Made by a program: the position numbers and the translations under genes. A stretch of DNA of 64,000 nt. It comes from Coleophoma eucalyptorum (lineage: Eukaryota; Ascomycota; Leotiomycetes; Helotiales; Dermateaceae). The DNA lies in the NCBI GenBank assembly GCA_026120035.1, contig JALRME010000015.1, positions 427,830 to 491,829 on the forward strand, read 5' to 3'. Every line of letters starts with the position of its first letter. Positions within the stretch are counted from its first letter, which is position 1. The notes under the pieces are model-generated. The model ran no database searches. It was not told the DNA's origin and was given only the letters and a program-made list of their open reading frames with translations. This document shows, piece after piece, positions 33,044-44,865 of the stretch.

Positions 33044-34858
33044 ATGTCATCAAGTGGAAAGCGGTTCCGCTCCTCGTCGTCATGTACCGTCTGTCGTCAG
33101 CTGAAGATGAAATGTGACCGAAAAGAGAGGTTACCAGATCGATGCACCCGCTGCGAAAAGACAGATCAGACCTGTGAGCTCAGTACCACATTTGAAAGGA
33201 AGCGTATGAAAGGCCCTTATCGAGATGATGAAGAGACCAGGCGACTTCGACAGGAACTGGAGCAGCTCAAGGCTCAGGTAGCCACTCTTAAACCTCATGA
33301 GCCCATACCCCAGACTCCCGAAGTTGAACCAGATATCACGAGTCCTTCCCTCTCGGCCGGTAGTAGCATCAGGCCGATAAGACAACCACATACTTCCGAT
33401 ATCACCATTCAAAGGAGTGCAACTGGCATTATTGTACTACCATGGCAGATTGATACGGCATTTGCTACCTTTTTTCGGCAAATGCATCCATTTCTTCCAT
33501 TCCTCGAAGAAGTCACTCCTAATGCTTTCTATGATAAGGAGCCATTCCTTTTTTGGACGATCTGTATGCTTGGACTAAGATCATTCTCTCCGGACCTATC
33601 GAAGGCCATAGGAGGCTTTGTAGCTGTGGAAGCGCTCCAAGCCCCTATAAGATCATGCCATAATCAAGCAGCTGCAGCAGCGGTGGTGCAAGGGCTTTTA
33701 CTTCTATCGTTATGGCCATTCTCATGTCCCTCCTTACTGCATGAGGCTGCATGGATTCACTGCGGGAGTGCAACTCACCTGGCTCTACATATTGGTTTTC
33801 ATCAGCCTTATGCAGCATCGGAGTTTGTACCGAAGCGTGAACGAGAGCACATTCCAAATTCCTTTACCGAGTTTCGAAGGACATGGATAGCTACATATGT
33901 AGTAAATACTTTTATATCTTTTGTTCGTGGTTATCCATGTACCATACGATCCGATCACAATATCATAAACTACTCTTTGAGCAGTGCTGAGAAGTTGTCC
34001 ATATCCCCCGATCTTTTCAAGGCATTACTTATCGCCCGGAGAATAGAAGAGGGCCAGGATTTGGGTCATTCCCGTACAGGTATGCACGGTCAGATTGATC
34101 CTGGTAGCCGTGAGGGTATCTTTAGGCTGCTCCAATCAAGAATATCAGACACCGAGAAGCGTGCATCGCCACTATCGCCTTATATTTCTATGATTATTAC
34201 GGCAGCAAAGCTTCAGCCTGCGATCCAAGTCCTTCAGTCTACGACACCGATCTCACTGCAGGAGACAACTGTTCTCTCAGCCTGCGACAATGCCTGTCAA
34301 GTCATTACATTTGCTAGGATTGTGCAAGGTCAGACTAATATGGTACACCTGCCAGTGTTTGTCGACTCATTGGTTTTGATGTCTGCACTCCTGGTTTTCA
34401 AGATTCACATCTCTCGCTTCTCATCTTTGATTAACGGCCAAGTCGCACAAAGTCAAATATCTGAGGCTTGCAGCTATTTCCGTGATGGAATCAATGACTT
34501 TAATGATCTCCCTAACAGAGTTAGTATATTTGTGGAGGCGCTCTATACACTAGTTGCCGAAAACCTTGTACCTGTCGGTGGCTTTGTCATTGAGAATACC
34601 AAGAGTCGATACAGTCAAAATATTCTTTATGAGGTAAGTTATCCGCCCTGTTACTCATTTCTAAGTCTTGGCTAAGAAAAAAAGGTTCTCTGGACTTTCA
34701 AGGAGTGGAAGCGGCAAAAAATCGAGGCTGCCGCTTTACAACAAGAGCAGACGGTCTACGCTCCTATAAACCCTAACCCAGCTATGGAGGCAACCTTTTC
34801 ATTCCTTGACACAGATCAGCTTGATCATGGTTTTTGGCAAATGGTCGATGGTCTCTAA
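33044..34858 (+). CDS. Zn2Cys6 transcription factor
   Basis: Fungal binuclear zinc-cluster regulator, 587 aa, in two exons (33044-34633, 34685-34858). The DNA-binding domain at residues about 14-46 has spacing C-x2-C-x6-C-x9-C-x2-C-x6-C, beginning SCTVCRQLKMKCD. A short coiled coil for dimerisation follows (about residues 64-84, RRLRQELEQLKAQVATL). The middle region carries the fungal TF homology landmarks HPFLPFLE, LLLLSLWPF and WIHCGSATHLALHIGF. The last exon reads VLWTFKEWKRQKI and ends in a short acidic/glutamine tail. All six cysteines are intact. It is the only regulator in the accessory half and a natural candidate for the PKS cluster regulator. Position 8 kb from the PKS is the only link. 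The architecture resembles War1/Leu3-type proteins. Confidence 0.93.
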
Positions 34859-34953
34859 GGATTTCGCCCTGCCTCAATCAATACCAAAATACTTACGAGT
34901 GGGCTTAAGTTAAAAGAAACAAATAGACTTCGATCAAACTCAATTAATTCTAA

Positions 34954-35937
34954 CTAAGGATCTACTGAGAACGACTGTCCACCTGCATCGGCATCAACCG
35001 CCATACTATCTCGAAGACCGCATACATTGAATATGAATTGCGGCGTTAGTTTTGGATCATGGTCCATTCTCCCGGTTGTCTTGAGCCTTTCAAGTTGATC
35101 CTTGATAGCTTGATAAGCAGCAGCTATAGTTGCCAAGGGATGGATGATAATTCTGAGGCCGATCTCTTGTGCCTCGTCAATAGAAACTGTTGGAGTAATG
35201 CCGCCTTCGACCATATTGAGAAGCAACGGCCAAGGTGCCAAATCCTTGACTGCACTCCTGAACATTTCTTTGGAGGTCATTCCCTCGAGAAACCCAACAT
35301 CAGCTCCTAGGTCACGGACAAACTTCAGACGTCTAATTGCTTCATCATAACCGAGACCTTGCAATGCGTCCGTTCTTGCAATGATGACAATGTCGCTACC
35401 AATCTTCTTCCTCGCTGCCACAGCTGCCTTGATCCGACTAGCGAATGTATCAAGGTCGACCAGTTCCTTCCCTCCAAGATGACCACATCGCTTCGTTTGC
35501 ACCTGGTCTTCAATATGCATACCAGCAACACCAGATCGAGCATATTGCTCGACAGTTCTCGCAACCATGATTGGGCCTCCATAGCCCGTGTCGGCATCTG
35601 CAATCAATGGAACTGTAGGATCTAGATTGGCAATCATCTCGGCATGAGCTCGCATATCTGATTGAGTTGCAATGCCAAGATCTGCATGTCCCAGCCTTGA
35701 CGCCGTAGTCCCAGCACCTGTCTTTTAAATCGTTAGACCAGCTCAAGCTTAAAGGAGAAAGGTTCCTACCATATACAAAGCACTAAATCCAACAGAAAGT
35801 GCAATTCGGGCAGCGAATCCATCATGCACGCCAGGACAAGCCAAGATTTCATTCGAATTCTCTAAGAAGTGACGCAACTTAGTAGCAGAAGAAGTGTGCT
35901 CAGCATGCCCATTTTGCATCTCTTCTGGTGAAATCAT
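34954..35937 (-). CDS. PEP mutase / isocitrate lyase family enzyme
   Basis: Enzyme of the PEP mutase/isocitrate lyase superfamily, 311 aa, which cleaves C-C or P-C bonds of 2-oxo or 2-methyl dicarboxylates. Members include oxaloacetate hydrolase, dimethylmalate lyase and methylisocitrate lyase. Model: 35937-35770 and 35721-34954, with a 48-nt intron joining SALYM to TGAGTTASRLG. Metal-binding and substrate motifs are IADADTGYGG, the flexible gate loop EDQVQTKRCGHLGGK with the catalytic Cys-Gly-His, and IIARTDAL. The N-terminal LACPGVHDGFAARIA is also typical. The fold and active site look complete. It is tail-to-tail with the Zn2Cys6 gene, 95 bp apart. The exact substrate is not determined. 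Cytosolic, with no targeting peptide evident. Confidence 0.92.
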
Positions 35938-37055
35938 CTCGGATTCTGGCTCTCAGTTGTACCTAAAGAGAGACAAAAGAATGTATATAGCTGTACAACT
36001 AACTGTATAAAGATTGTTTGAATAATGGACTAGTTCTATTTCGAAGCAAATTCAATTCACATACTCTCATACATCATATATATCATATATGCCTTCGGAG
36101 TTCCGAATATTTTTGAGGCCAATTCCCCGCTCTTTACCTAAGCTCCGGTAAATGGAGGCTTTGATTGTGCTCGCTTAGTGGGCTGCCTGCGTGCTTACTT
36201 TATCTAATTGCGAACCGCAACTTGGATCTTTCCATGTTAGCCGACCAAGTCTCCTCTTAACCTTCATGCGTCCACTGAGTGAGTGCCATTCTGGTGGAGA
36301 TGGAGTTTCGTTATGACGTGGTGGGCCATACGATGGATATAGACCAGAGAATGAGCACGATTGTGGGATCCATGGCTCGACGGCGCCTTTCGCTGCGCCT
36401 TCGAAGGAGCATGTCACAGTGGGCCAGGAAACAACCATTGACAAGAACCAACCACACCGAACATGACCATTTACAACCCTTTTGATTATGGAGCCGACAA
36501 AAATATCGTCATGTTCGAGAGGTTCCTGTTGGATCTTCTCCAGAATTGCTAGGTCCGATTTCGCAGACTGTTACTTGACGGTGGGTTTGTTTCTTGATTC
36601 GTAGCTGAAGCCATAGGTACGCTTCCAAGATCTAGAGTTACGCATATGTAATGGGTTTGGTTGCCGTGTAGAAAGAAGTACCACCGCTGTGTTCTAGACG
36701 CGGTCGACTCTGGTTTGAAGGTCTTCGTAGGGGCTGTCTTTGAATTCAAGCTGTAAGGCTGGCTTGAGAATGTTTCGGGTAGCTAAGCAAGATCCATTGG
36801 GCACAGCTTGCACTTGGGCTAAACGTTTAGGATGAGGAATTTGGAAATAAAGAAAGGGAAGAAAGGTGATAGACATTCATTTCATATTCTATCAGCTGTC
36901 TAGTATTATGATCTTGAAATTGAGTCATGCTGATCGACGTTCCTGGACGCGATCGTATCCTTATCCATGCTGTGTTATACAATGATAATGCCCACAAACG
37001 CCTCTAATGCCGCCACATAATATAGTTTTACAATTGTCAAACACACGATATCCAT
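35938..37055. other. Intergenic boundary between accessory and core segments
   Basis: 1.1 kb between the PEP mutase-like gene start and the SUV3 stop. No coding signal is seen. AT-rich sequence near 36000-36110 (CATATAT repeats) lies upstream of the PEP mutase-like gene and may hold its promoter. Confidence 0.45.
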
Positions 37056-39621
37056 CTAGACTTCCACTTGTGCCTTTATGGCAGGTTGTTGTTGTTGGAG
37101 TTCAGGTAGTAGAGCAGGATGAACGGTACCCACGGTATTATCCTCCATAACTTCCTCCTTCACAACTTCAGCTTCCGCATCATCAGCCTCCTGAACTTCA
37201 TCCTCTGCAACTTCGGCATTTTCGATCAAATCATCGCGGCCAAGAGCCTGTAATTCTTCAATAGACTTCTTTCTTTTCATCGTCTCCGCCAAGTTCTTCC
37301 TATTCGACACAGTTCGTTGCTTGAGTTGGTGCCTGTTCCATGCAACCTCGGCGAGACAAGCATTGATTCTTTCCTCGACCAAATCCTTGACATGGAAGCA
37401 CAACTGCTGACTTCTGAATACACCAGCAAAACGGTAACTCAACCAGAGATAGAGCGTAAGAATCTTGTGCAGGCTCTCCAGCTGTTCCAGGAAGACCTTG
37501 TGGCCCTGTGGAAAATCAGCAACAGTCTTGTCGAGCAGTTCCAGCTCTAGACTGGAGAGCTCGAGAAGATCACCGCCATCTTGCGAAGCTATGCATTCAG
37601 CCAGCTCCTTAACCGCCTCGAACATCCTGGGATCGCGAAGTGAAATCGGTGCAGCGAGAAATCGTATACGCTCCGAAATTGTGAGATCATACTCCTGTAT
37701 TATGTCTGCGATTTGCACTTGCTCCTTCAAACCACAAAGGTGGAATTGAGAACTAGTCTGAGAAATCTCATGTAAACGAAGAAGGATGTAGCTGAAGGGT
37801 GTGCTCTTTGGGAAATAAGCGGCGAACTTTTGGAGAACAAAGTCTGGCGGCAGAATACCAGCAGTTTGGATTGGTGGTGCTTCACTGCTCATCGCAGTTC
37901 GAACGTGATTTAGATCCATTGCAGCGAGAGTCGTTATAATGCCACCTGTAGTATCATTTTTCTTGTTTGTAACTTTTTGTTCACCATCCAGGACTTCCAC
38001 TTCGGTATTTTTCGACTGTACTGCAGCCTTGAACCTGCCGGCTCGGCCTCCAATCTGTTTGATGTCTGAAATTTCAAGCTCAACCAATCCCTTGTGTGTT
38101 CTCTTCACCACTGATTCAAAAACAACACGTTTGATACTCAGATTGAGACCCATACCCACAGCATCGCTTGCCACAAGGAAGTCGTAGTCATTATCTGGAT
38201 TGTTAAAAAGTGCGGCCTGCTGAGCTCGAGTCTCAGGTGGCAAAGAACCATAGACGACAGCGCAACGTTTCCCAGTAACCTTTTCGATCTCCTTCTTCAT
38301 TGCATGGATCGTGAGACGTGAAAACAGTATGATACAGTCGCCTTTCCTTAGTTTCGACAACTTGTTCCCCAAACTTTCTTTGGCCACCCGAAGAGGACTG
38401 AGTCGTTCATACTGGTGTATAATTAGCTCATCGCCCAACGCCGCACAAAGATCTGTAATAAGTGGGATAGTTCTCATTTCTCCGCAAAGATGTACTTCTT
38501 TTGCCTGAACTCCTAGGAATGCCTGAGTCCATGCCCAGCCACGTGTATCATCACCGATCATTTGGATCTCGTCAATGACGGCCACATCCACTGCCATATT
38601 CAATGGTACCATTTCCACCGTACAGCTGCTCATTTGTGACTTGGTTGTGTTTTCCGGGAACCGACGTTCCTCGCCAGTAATAAGAGAACATGCCTTTCCC
38701 TTCGCATTCATCTTGGTATAAATCTCGTGCGCCAGCAATCGTAACGGTCCAGCATATATTCCTGACTCTGCAGCCTCCAGTCGCTGCAAAGCATGATATG
38801 TTTTCCCCGAGTTGGTCGGTCCTACATGTAGATGAATCTTTCGTTGCATGGCTCTCGTTGCAGGAAACCATTCTAGAGGTTGCCTCATGTCCATGAGCCT
38901 ATTATGGACATTTTCTTCGACTTTAAAAACTTCCCCCTTCTTCGAAATCAGCCTGCTTAGTACCGCATATTTCAACTCCGTCTCCAGCCCGTTAACATCG
39001 CCCTTGATAAAAGCGTTTTTCAGGTGCTCGATGAGTTTGGTACCCTCCACTTCTGACTTGTCGCCACTTGCACCTCTGCGCAATAAATCCTGAAGTTCAG
39101 ACACAGCTGTAGCTACATCATCTTTATTTGTACCCCAACTCTGTAGAGGGAGTTTTTTATTCTTATCCAGTAGGCTGTGCAGCCGGTCTATAATTAGTCG
39201 CAGCAGGAGTCGGTATCGAGCAATTGGCTTCCGGTGAAAGTTGGGTCGATGGACTCCTGGAAACTTGTCGTTTTGGTCTTTGGAGACATTTGCTTTGGAC
39301 GAATTCGAACTGTTCCTGGCGCCAGAGCCGCCCGATGTAAACTCTTCACGAGAATGGCCTCGATATCTTGCCAAGTCAGAGGCGACCTCTTTCTTGAGCT
39401 TGTCAACCCTCGACCTACTTGCTGTCTGTTTTCAAGATTAGTATAAATTGATTCTCGGGCAGAATACTACTTACAAAGCTGGTGCTTGAGATATTTCTGA
39501 ACTCACATCGTATAAGTGGTTGAAGAAGTATCCTCGTATTATAGATGCAAAGAGCACATCTTCCAGCTCCTCGTGTTGCTGGAGGCATAGCAAAACTGCA
39601 CAAAAAACGGTGCTGGCGCAA
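37056..39621 (-). CDS. SUV3: Mitochondrial ATP-dependent RNA helicase SUV3
   Basis: DExH helicase of the mitochondrial degradosome, which unwinds RNA for exonucleolytic turnover. Model: 39621-39475 and 39425-37056 with a 50-nt intron; 838 aa. The first 49 residues are basic and hydroxylated with few acidic residues, as in a mitochondrial presequence. A second ATG at 39588 is also possible. Walker A is GPTNSGKT at about residue 251-258, the DEAD-box equivalent is DEIQM, and motif VI is QIGGRAGRF. The SUV3 C-terminal region contains the conserved LPPDFVLQKFAAYFP segment. The last 100 residues are Glu/Ala-rich and basic, a fungal extension. Divergent from the VAMP7-like gene, 210 bp apart. A core gene, so it probably marks the right-hand limit of the accessory segment. 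Confidence 0.96.
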
Positions 39622-39831
39622 TGATCTAATCGTTCAAACAAGACCCTTATTCATGAGAATATATTTTAGGCCTCGGATATACTTTGTTCCGGTTGCTTGC
39701 CTGCGTCATCTGGGGACCAAAATCCCTTGAGCGAATCCTATTATATCTACCTATTTACACGATCCAGCACACTGCATTCCTAAGCTTCCCCGTACTCAGT
39801 CATTCTGTGCAGTGCACGGATAATTGATAAT

Positions 39832-40622
39832 ATGGCTTCGTCTTCCACGCCAGCAACCCCGCTGCTCTAGTAAACATTACACTCTTTCTTCGGTGGCGTA
39901 TACTGACTCTCAGCAGTGCTTGCATTGCGCATAATACTACTATTCTCACCGAGCACACAGCATCAGCGTCGTCGCAAACATCATCACTTGCATCACTCGT
40001 CCTGCCCAAGATTGACCACTCGAAGCCGCAGAAGCTAACATACACACACAACTCCAACTACATCCACTACATCAATGATGCGCCGAGCGAATACAGCGCG
40101 TCAGCGGCTTCAGCAGGCGGTCTTACATACCTCGTTGTAGCAGACTCCGGTCTTGGTCGTAGGATCCCCTTCGGCTTCCTAGTCGAGATTAAGAAACGCT
40201 TCCTTGAGAAGTGGGATCCCGAGACGACGGATTTCTCCTCGATGCAGAGTTATGGCGCTGGCAGCTTTAACTCGGAGATGAAGTCGCTGATGATTAGTTA
40301 CGGGACGACACAAGGTGGCAAGCAAGATGCGATTAAAAATGTGCAGGGCGAGATCGACAATGTTCGGGGAATTATGAGCCAAAATATTGAGAGCCTCCTG
40401 GAGCGTGGAGAGCGAATTGATTCGCTCGTCGACAAGACAGATCGCCTTGGAGGGAGCGCACGGGATTTCCGTGTACGCAGCCGCGGATTAAGACGCCAGA
40501 TGTGGTGGAAGAATGTTAAGCTGATGGTGTTGCTCATCGTGGTTGTCATTTTCCTGCTCTACCTGTTTATTGGATTTGGATGCGGACTGCCTGGCTGGTC
40601 GAGATGCGTTGGGAGCGGTTAA
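39832..40622 (+). CDS. VAMP7-like longin R-SNARE
   Basis: Vesicle-associated R-SNARE with an N-terminal longin domain, 248 aa, in two exons (39832-39869 and 39914-40622) separated by a 44-nt intron that splits the Tyr codon of PLLYSACIAH. The longin domain is about residues 12-130 (LTYLVVADSG, RIPFGFLVEIKKRF). The SNARE motif is about 160-215 (VQGEIDNVRGIMSQNIESLLERGERIDSLVDKTDRL), with the zero-layer Arg in ERGER. A tail anchor follows (VLLIVVVIFLLYLFIGF), leaving a very short luminal end. The gene is intact and should function in late endosome/vacuole fusion. The longin domain contains a Ser/Thr/Ala-rich insertion (TEHTASASSQTSSLASL). Which fungal paralogue (Nyv1-type or VAMP7-type) it corresponds to is unclear. 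Confidence 0.9.
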
Positions 40623-41013
40623 TTGATTCTTCCGTCAATGGTTATAAGATAATAATACAAGCGGTGGTTGGAAGGAAGAGTTGCTGGTTGATAGCATAAT
40701 AGGAGTTCTGCAGGGGCATGGGAGCTTTTGGATGCGATTATAATTGCATTCTTGTACACAGGCCGTGGTCTAGCCTTTATTATTTCTTTTGTTCAACAAG
40801 TCCATGACTTCATAGCGATCATTTTGCCCACCAGTTTCAAGGAATAAGTGATGGCTGAGCTTAAAACCAAATGCCTTTTTCCCATATCAAAAGTGGTTAT
40901 ATGCTGCGCAACGAGTGACCTAAACCCCAAACGCCCTTCAGTATTCACATATTCACAAATTCGCAAACTTTTACAGCTGCATGATTTCACAGCTCTACAA
41001 GCTCGCGCAATTT
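40623..41013. other. Short convergent intergenic region
   Basis: Between the 3' ends of the R-SNARE gene and the small unknown gene. Nothing notable is seen. Confidence 0.5.
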
Positions 41014-41611
41014 TCACAACTTAACACCTCCTTCCTTTCTCCCCGGTCCATCATTAAACACATACCCCTTCGCAACCGGGTGCGCCCAAGGGCCGTCGCC
41101 AGCACTCACACCATTCGGCGCCTTCTTCAATCTCTCCGTAAAGAAGACGGGGTGTCTCCTGGCAGCATCGAGCACGGCGACTTGCGCCGGAGCTTGGGCG
41201 TGCATCGAGGGGAACGGCGGCATGGCCTCGAGTTGGTTGCGCGGGTGGAAAGATGAGAGGGATGATGGCGCAGGACGAGGGGCTTCGTAATGAATATTAG
41301 GAATTGGTTTGGGTGCTGGGGTGGACGATGAGGGAGGGGAGGGATTCGAGGTCTGTGAGAGATGGTTAGGGATGGTTAGCATATGTAAATCACAGGCCGT
41401 CAGAAGTAAGTAATAATGGAAGTCGGAAGCGGGGTCGGGCCTCGGGCGGAATGTAGCTACATACTCTCGGCCGTGACGGCTGCAGCGACGTGATCATGCT
41501 GCTGGTATGGATCGGTCGCGCGAATTGCTGCTGCCACTGTTGCTGTGCTAGCTGCGCTTGCGGAGTGGGAGATGTGAAGATCTGATCGATGGAGTAGAAC
41601 ATGATGGGCAA
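41014..41611 (-). CDS. Small unknown protein, Pro/Gln-rich
   Basis: I do not recognise this protein. Model: 41611-41465 and 41352-41014 with a 112-nt intron (CTAAC branch, CACAG acceptor); 161 aa. ATG at 41602 (MFYS) is an alternative start. The N-terminal third is Gln-rich (LAQQQWQQQF). The middle is Pro/Ser-rich low-complexity sequence (SNPSPPSSSTPAPKPIP). The C-terminal 60 residues look folded and basic (AVLDAARRHPVFFTERL, GPWAHPVAKGY). No signal peptide or membrane segment. The support is a clean intron, phase continuity and a biased but non-random C-terminus. The function is unknown. Confidence 0.6.
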
Positions 41612-42742
41612 GACGGCGCAAGGCGGGAGGGCGAGAGCGGTTGCTGATCTAGACCCGAACCAGATTTACTCTGAGTTGCGCGAAGAGGTTGATTGGATTG
41701 GTGTCGTACGATCGAATCGTTATGCCAGGGAGGTACGGCGTAGCTAAGCTATAGCTACAAGAGTACGATGCAAAGCAGGCCGGACAGGTATGGTTCGCAC
41801 AAATGCTCAATTCCAATGGTTCGATCTTGCTGTTGGTTATTGAAAGGTGGTTGACTACCATACAAGAGATAGAAAGCAGACGAGAAGAGAACTTTGCAAC
41901 GCTTCACCCTCTGCGAAGTACGTACTTCCACCACTTTTCCAAAGCTGTGGGGTAGCAAAGGGACCAAATGCACGCTCTTTTTTTTTGCCTGTTGCAGCAA
42001 AGTAAAGCATCTCTTTGCTACCTCGGCTGACTTTTCCGCCGTGATCCCTGCGAGACGGTGGAATTGCCCGACGGACAGGGGCGTAGACGCCCGTTGATTC
42101 AACGGAACATGGGGTGATGAAGGATTCGGCGCCGAAATCTACGTTGTTTTATTTTAGGTATAAGTTATGTCTATATACTAACTCTGGCTAGGCATCTTTC
42201 TGGGGCATAAGAAGCCTTGACATATTCTTTGCTATTCAACTCTTTTCTCAACTGATATAGAAAAAAAGTCTCGTCCGTACATGGTATCTCGCTCCGGATT
42301 ATTTCCCGGTGAAGTGCTAAATTCATAAATGTATTCCTCTATTCCATACTGAAAGAACTCCAAAAGTACTCCAGTTCCAATCCTGAACGCTATTGCATCC
42401 TGTCCAGTAATAAATCGAAAGCTTGACTGGTCCATCTACCCAAGCCTTTAGTTTTTCTCCAGCTTGGAACTAGAATTGAGATGGTCAAAGTTAACCGAGC
42501 AGCGCCCACTCAGTCATCCGTGTGCTCGAAGGCTATCTTCCACAGAAAGCACCCTAAGCCTACCCAATTCCAGGATTGATTCTTTTTTCAGTACTTCGTT
42601 CAATAAGACGTGAGATTTTTTGATTTTTTTTTTTAAAAAAAAAGGACGACCAGCAACGCCTAACTCTTCAAGCACCAAGCCTCTGAGTTGGGTTTGGACT
42701 AGGACTTCGGCGGCCAATATAGTCTCCCCAAGATAATCGCTG
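41612..42742. other. Intergenic region with poly-T/poly-A palindrome
   Basis: 1.1 kb without a supportable gene. It contains a T11-A9 palindromic run (about 42624-42643) and pyrimidine/purine-rich islands. A poly-T run near 41980 lies upstream of the small unknown gene. Confidence 0.5.
42624..42643. repeat. Poly-T followed by poly-A palindrome
   Basis: A run of about 11 T directly followed by nine A forms a perfect self-complementary element, about 100 bp downstream of the RTA1-family stop codon. It could act as a polyadenylation or termination-related element, or be prone to sequencing slip. Confidence 0.7.
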
Positions 42743-43686
42743 TCAATATCCCGACCCACGACCGTAGTAAGGGTTTGGGGATGGCGAAGGTGGATGCATA
42801 GCGATGCTCTGACGCTCTTCGTCAAACGGCGTGTATGCCTGCTCGTTTGTGATGGAGCTTGGGTGACAAATATTGAAAAGGACCATAGCAATGAACATGA
42901 GCACTGCATCGAAGATATACATGTACACTTCATGCTCGATCAAATACCCATTTTGGCCCTGCACGTACTCTAGGAATCGGAAGATGCAGCGAACCAAGAT
43001 GAGAAGACTTGCTGTGTAGAGGATGTAAAGCTGTTTCTTCCATGGCACTCCCCCGGATTTGGAGATGGGTGTTGGATTGCGATGGATCCGTACATTGAAT
43101 GTGACCGTGACAACCATGAAGAAAGCGAAGAAAAGGATCTGAACCAATAAACCAAGTTTGATGATGTTGTTGCCCAACTTTAACTTGTCTGCAGTTTTCG
43201 CTTGGGCGAGCATTCCTCCTCCAGAACTTTGCATGAGGAAAGATAGAACATCGCCGATTACGAAGATCTTTGTGAGCCAATTGACACGAATTGGCGACAA
43301 TTTCTCGGCGCCTATAACCCGAATCATTCGTCCAAGTACCATATATATCGAGGCTGCAAGCAGTGACGGTCCTAAGAGGAGGAGTAGAGACTGCATAATG
43401 TAAGGCATCAATGTCCACTGGCCCGATTCTTGTTTGCTGCTGATGATTCTACCAGCGTATCCAACAACCTCGACTGACCACACAATTAGCAGTTGCTCGT
43501 GTTGATATTTATACCGCACTTACAAAGTCCTCCAATTACAAACGGAATGAAATACCAGGTCCTGTTCCTGATAAGCTGCCAGATATGCAGAAGTGTTGTG
43601 ATCCCAAAAGCTCCAGCTGCAATGAGTGCTGCCACAAAGCTGGGGTCATATTTGTATAGTTTGTAATCCCCGGTAGAATCGGTCAT
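42743..43686 (-). CDS. RTA1-like membrane protein
   Basis: RTA1/lipid-translocating exporter family protein with seven predicted helices, 297 aa. Model: 43686-43524 and 43473-42743, with a 50-nt intron joining VIGGLF to EVVGYAGR. Family landmarks are the YKYDPSFVAAL N-terminus, WYFIPFVIGG, GLFEVVGYAGR, YIMQSLLLLLGPSLLAASIYM, IFVIGDVLSFLMQSSGGG and the RCIFRFLEYVQG motif near helix six. The C-terminus is a hydrophilic 40-residue tail. RTA1-family proteins are associated with resistance to toxic compounds and phospholipid flux, and functional assignment beyond the family is not possible. It is a plasma or vacuolar membrane protein. All helices and conserved acidic/Gly residues look intact. Confidence 0.93.
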
Positions 43687-44865
43687 TTTAAGGGCTGATG
43701 TGGGGTGAGAGCCAGTAAGTTGAATGAATAAATGGATAGGTGGATAAATGGATAATTTGGTATCTTTGTAGGAGGGAAGGTAGTGAGTGGCTAGAGTGGG
43801 TTGGAGATATAGGGCTGAAGTATAGGATGAGAGGGAATTCAGGCTGGAAGTTCCATCATCTTATATGATTGTCCAACAACAAACAGCACCAGTCTCGGAT
43901 TTCCTCGTACAAAATTTACAAAATGCTCGGGCTCAGCAATGCATAGCCAGTATGCTCCGACATAGAAGCAGTGCAAACCCCTGGTTTTGGTTCCGCCATG
44001 ATTCTAAACATGTACCTTGGCTCTAATATTAGATCCTCAAACTAAAAGAGTTGGTGAAGGGAGGTTGTGGGCGCAAAAACAAAGTGCATGGGAAATTGCA
44101 GTCCCTGAAGCAGCCCAGTCAAAATGTCTAGGAATGTATACGGGAATTGCTAGCTGGTAGAAGAGCCGAATGAGTGGTGCGTTGGTAAAATGTAACCAGT
44201 TGAAAGCGCTCCAGTACGACGAACCGACACGCGAGGCGAAGTACGAGATACGAAGGCGTGAACGTATACGCGGAACGGTTTACGACGCTAGCTGCAGTGC
44301 ACTTTATATTGGCCATCCTAGCTCGATGTGCAACAAGCATTGAAGCCAATTTTAGATCATTGAGATTCTTATAGTTATTTGACACAAGCTTGCTCCCGTC
44401 TTCTGGGCTCGACAGGCACGAACACCTAGCGATCGACCAGATTTGTCCTGTTCGTCCTGTTCCTGTCCCGCCAACCTTAAATCAAACTGTTCGGTACAAC
44501 CCGCACTCTTGGGTAGAATCATCGTGTTCATCAGGATCTAGTTACGGACGGGCTTTAAATAAGCTCGAGTGCTGGGTTTGCTCTGATCATCGTTCTAGAC
44601 ACCTCGAAATCCGAGGAACCCTACATAAGTAAGCAACATGCGAGTAAGCGACCATCACTATCTCGTACCAGTCAATGTCTCTCGCACTCTTGGGTACGAA
44701 TAACGAAAAGGCCCACATGATTTTAGACAATCGCTTTCTTGAGAGCAGCCTGCCGCAGATTGATTTCAGCGTTATCACAAAGACTGCATAGAATAATGCA
44801 TAACACATCCAGTGCTCTTAGTACTGTAGCTCGCACATCTGATATTTTGAATATAATGCTGAGCT
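43687..44865. other. Intergenic region between RTA1-like and SDR genes
   Basis: 1.2 kb with no gene I can support. Short open frames (such as 44390-44632) have no family resemblance. Direct TGGATAAATGGATA repeats lie near 43730-43752, upstream of the RTA1-like start codon. Confidence 0.45.

Noticed and set aside
42540..42740. Possible 3' continuation of the RTA1-like frame
   Set aside because: The stop at 42743 follows a typical hydrophilic tail, and the frame further on runs into the poly-T/poly-A palindrome.
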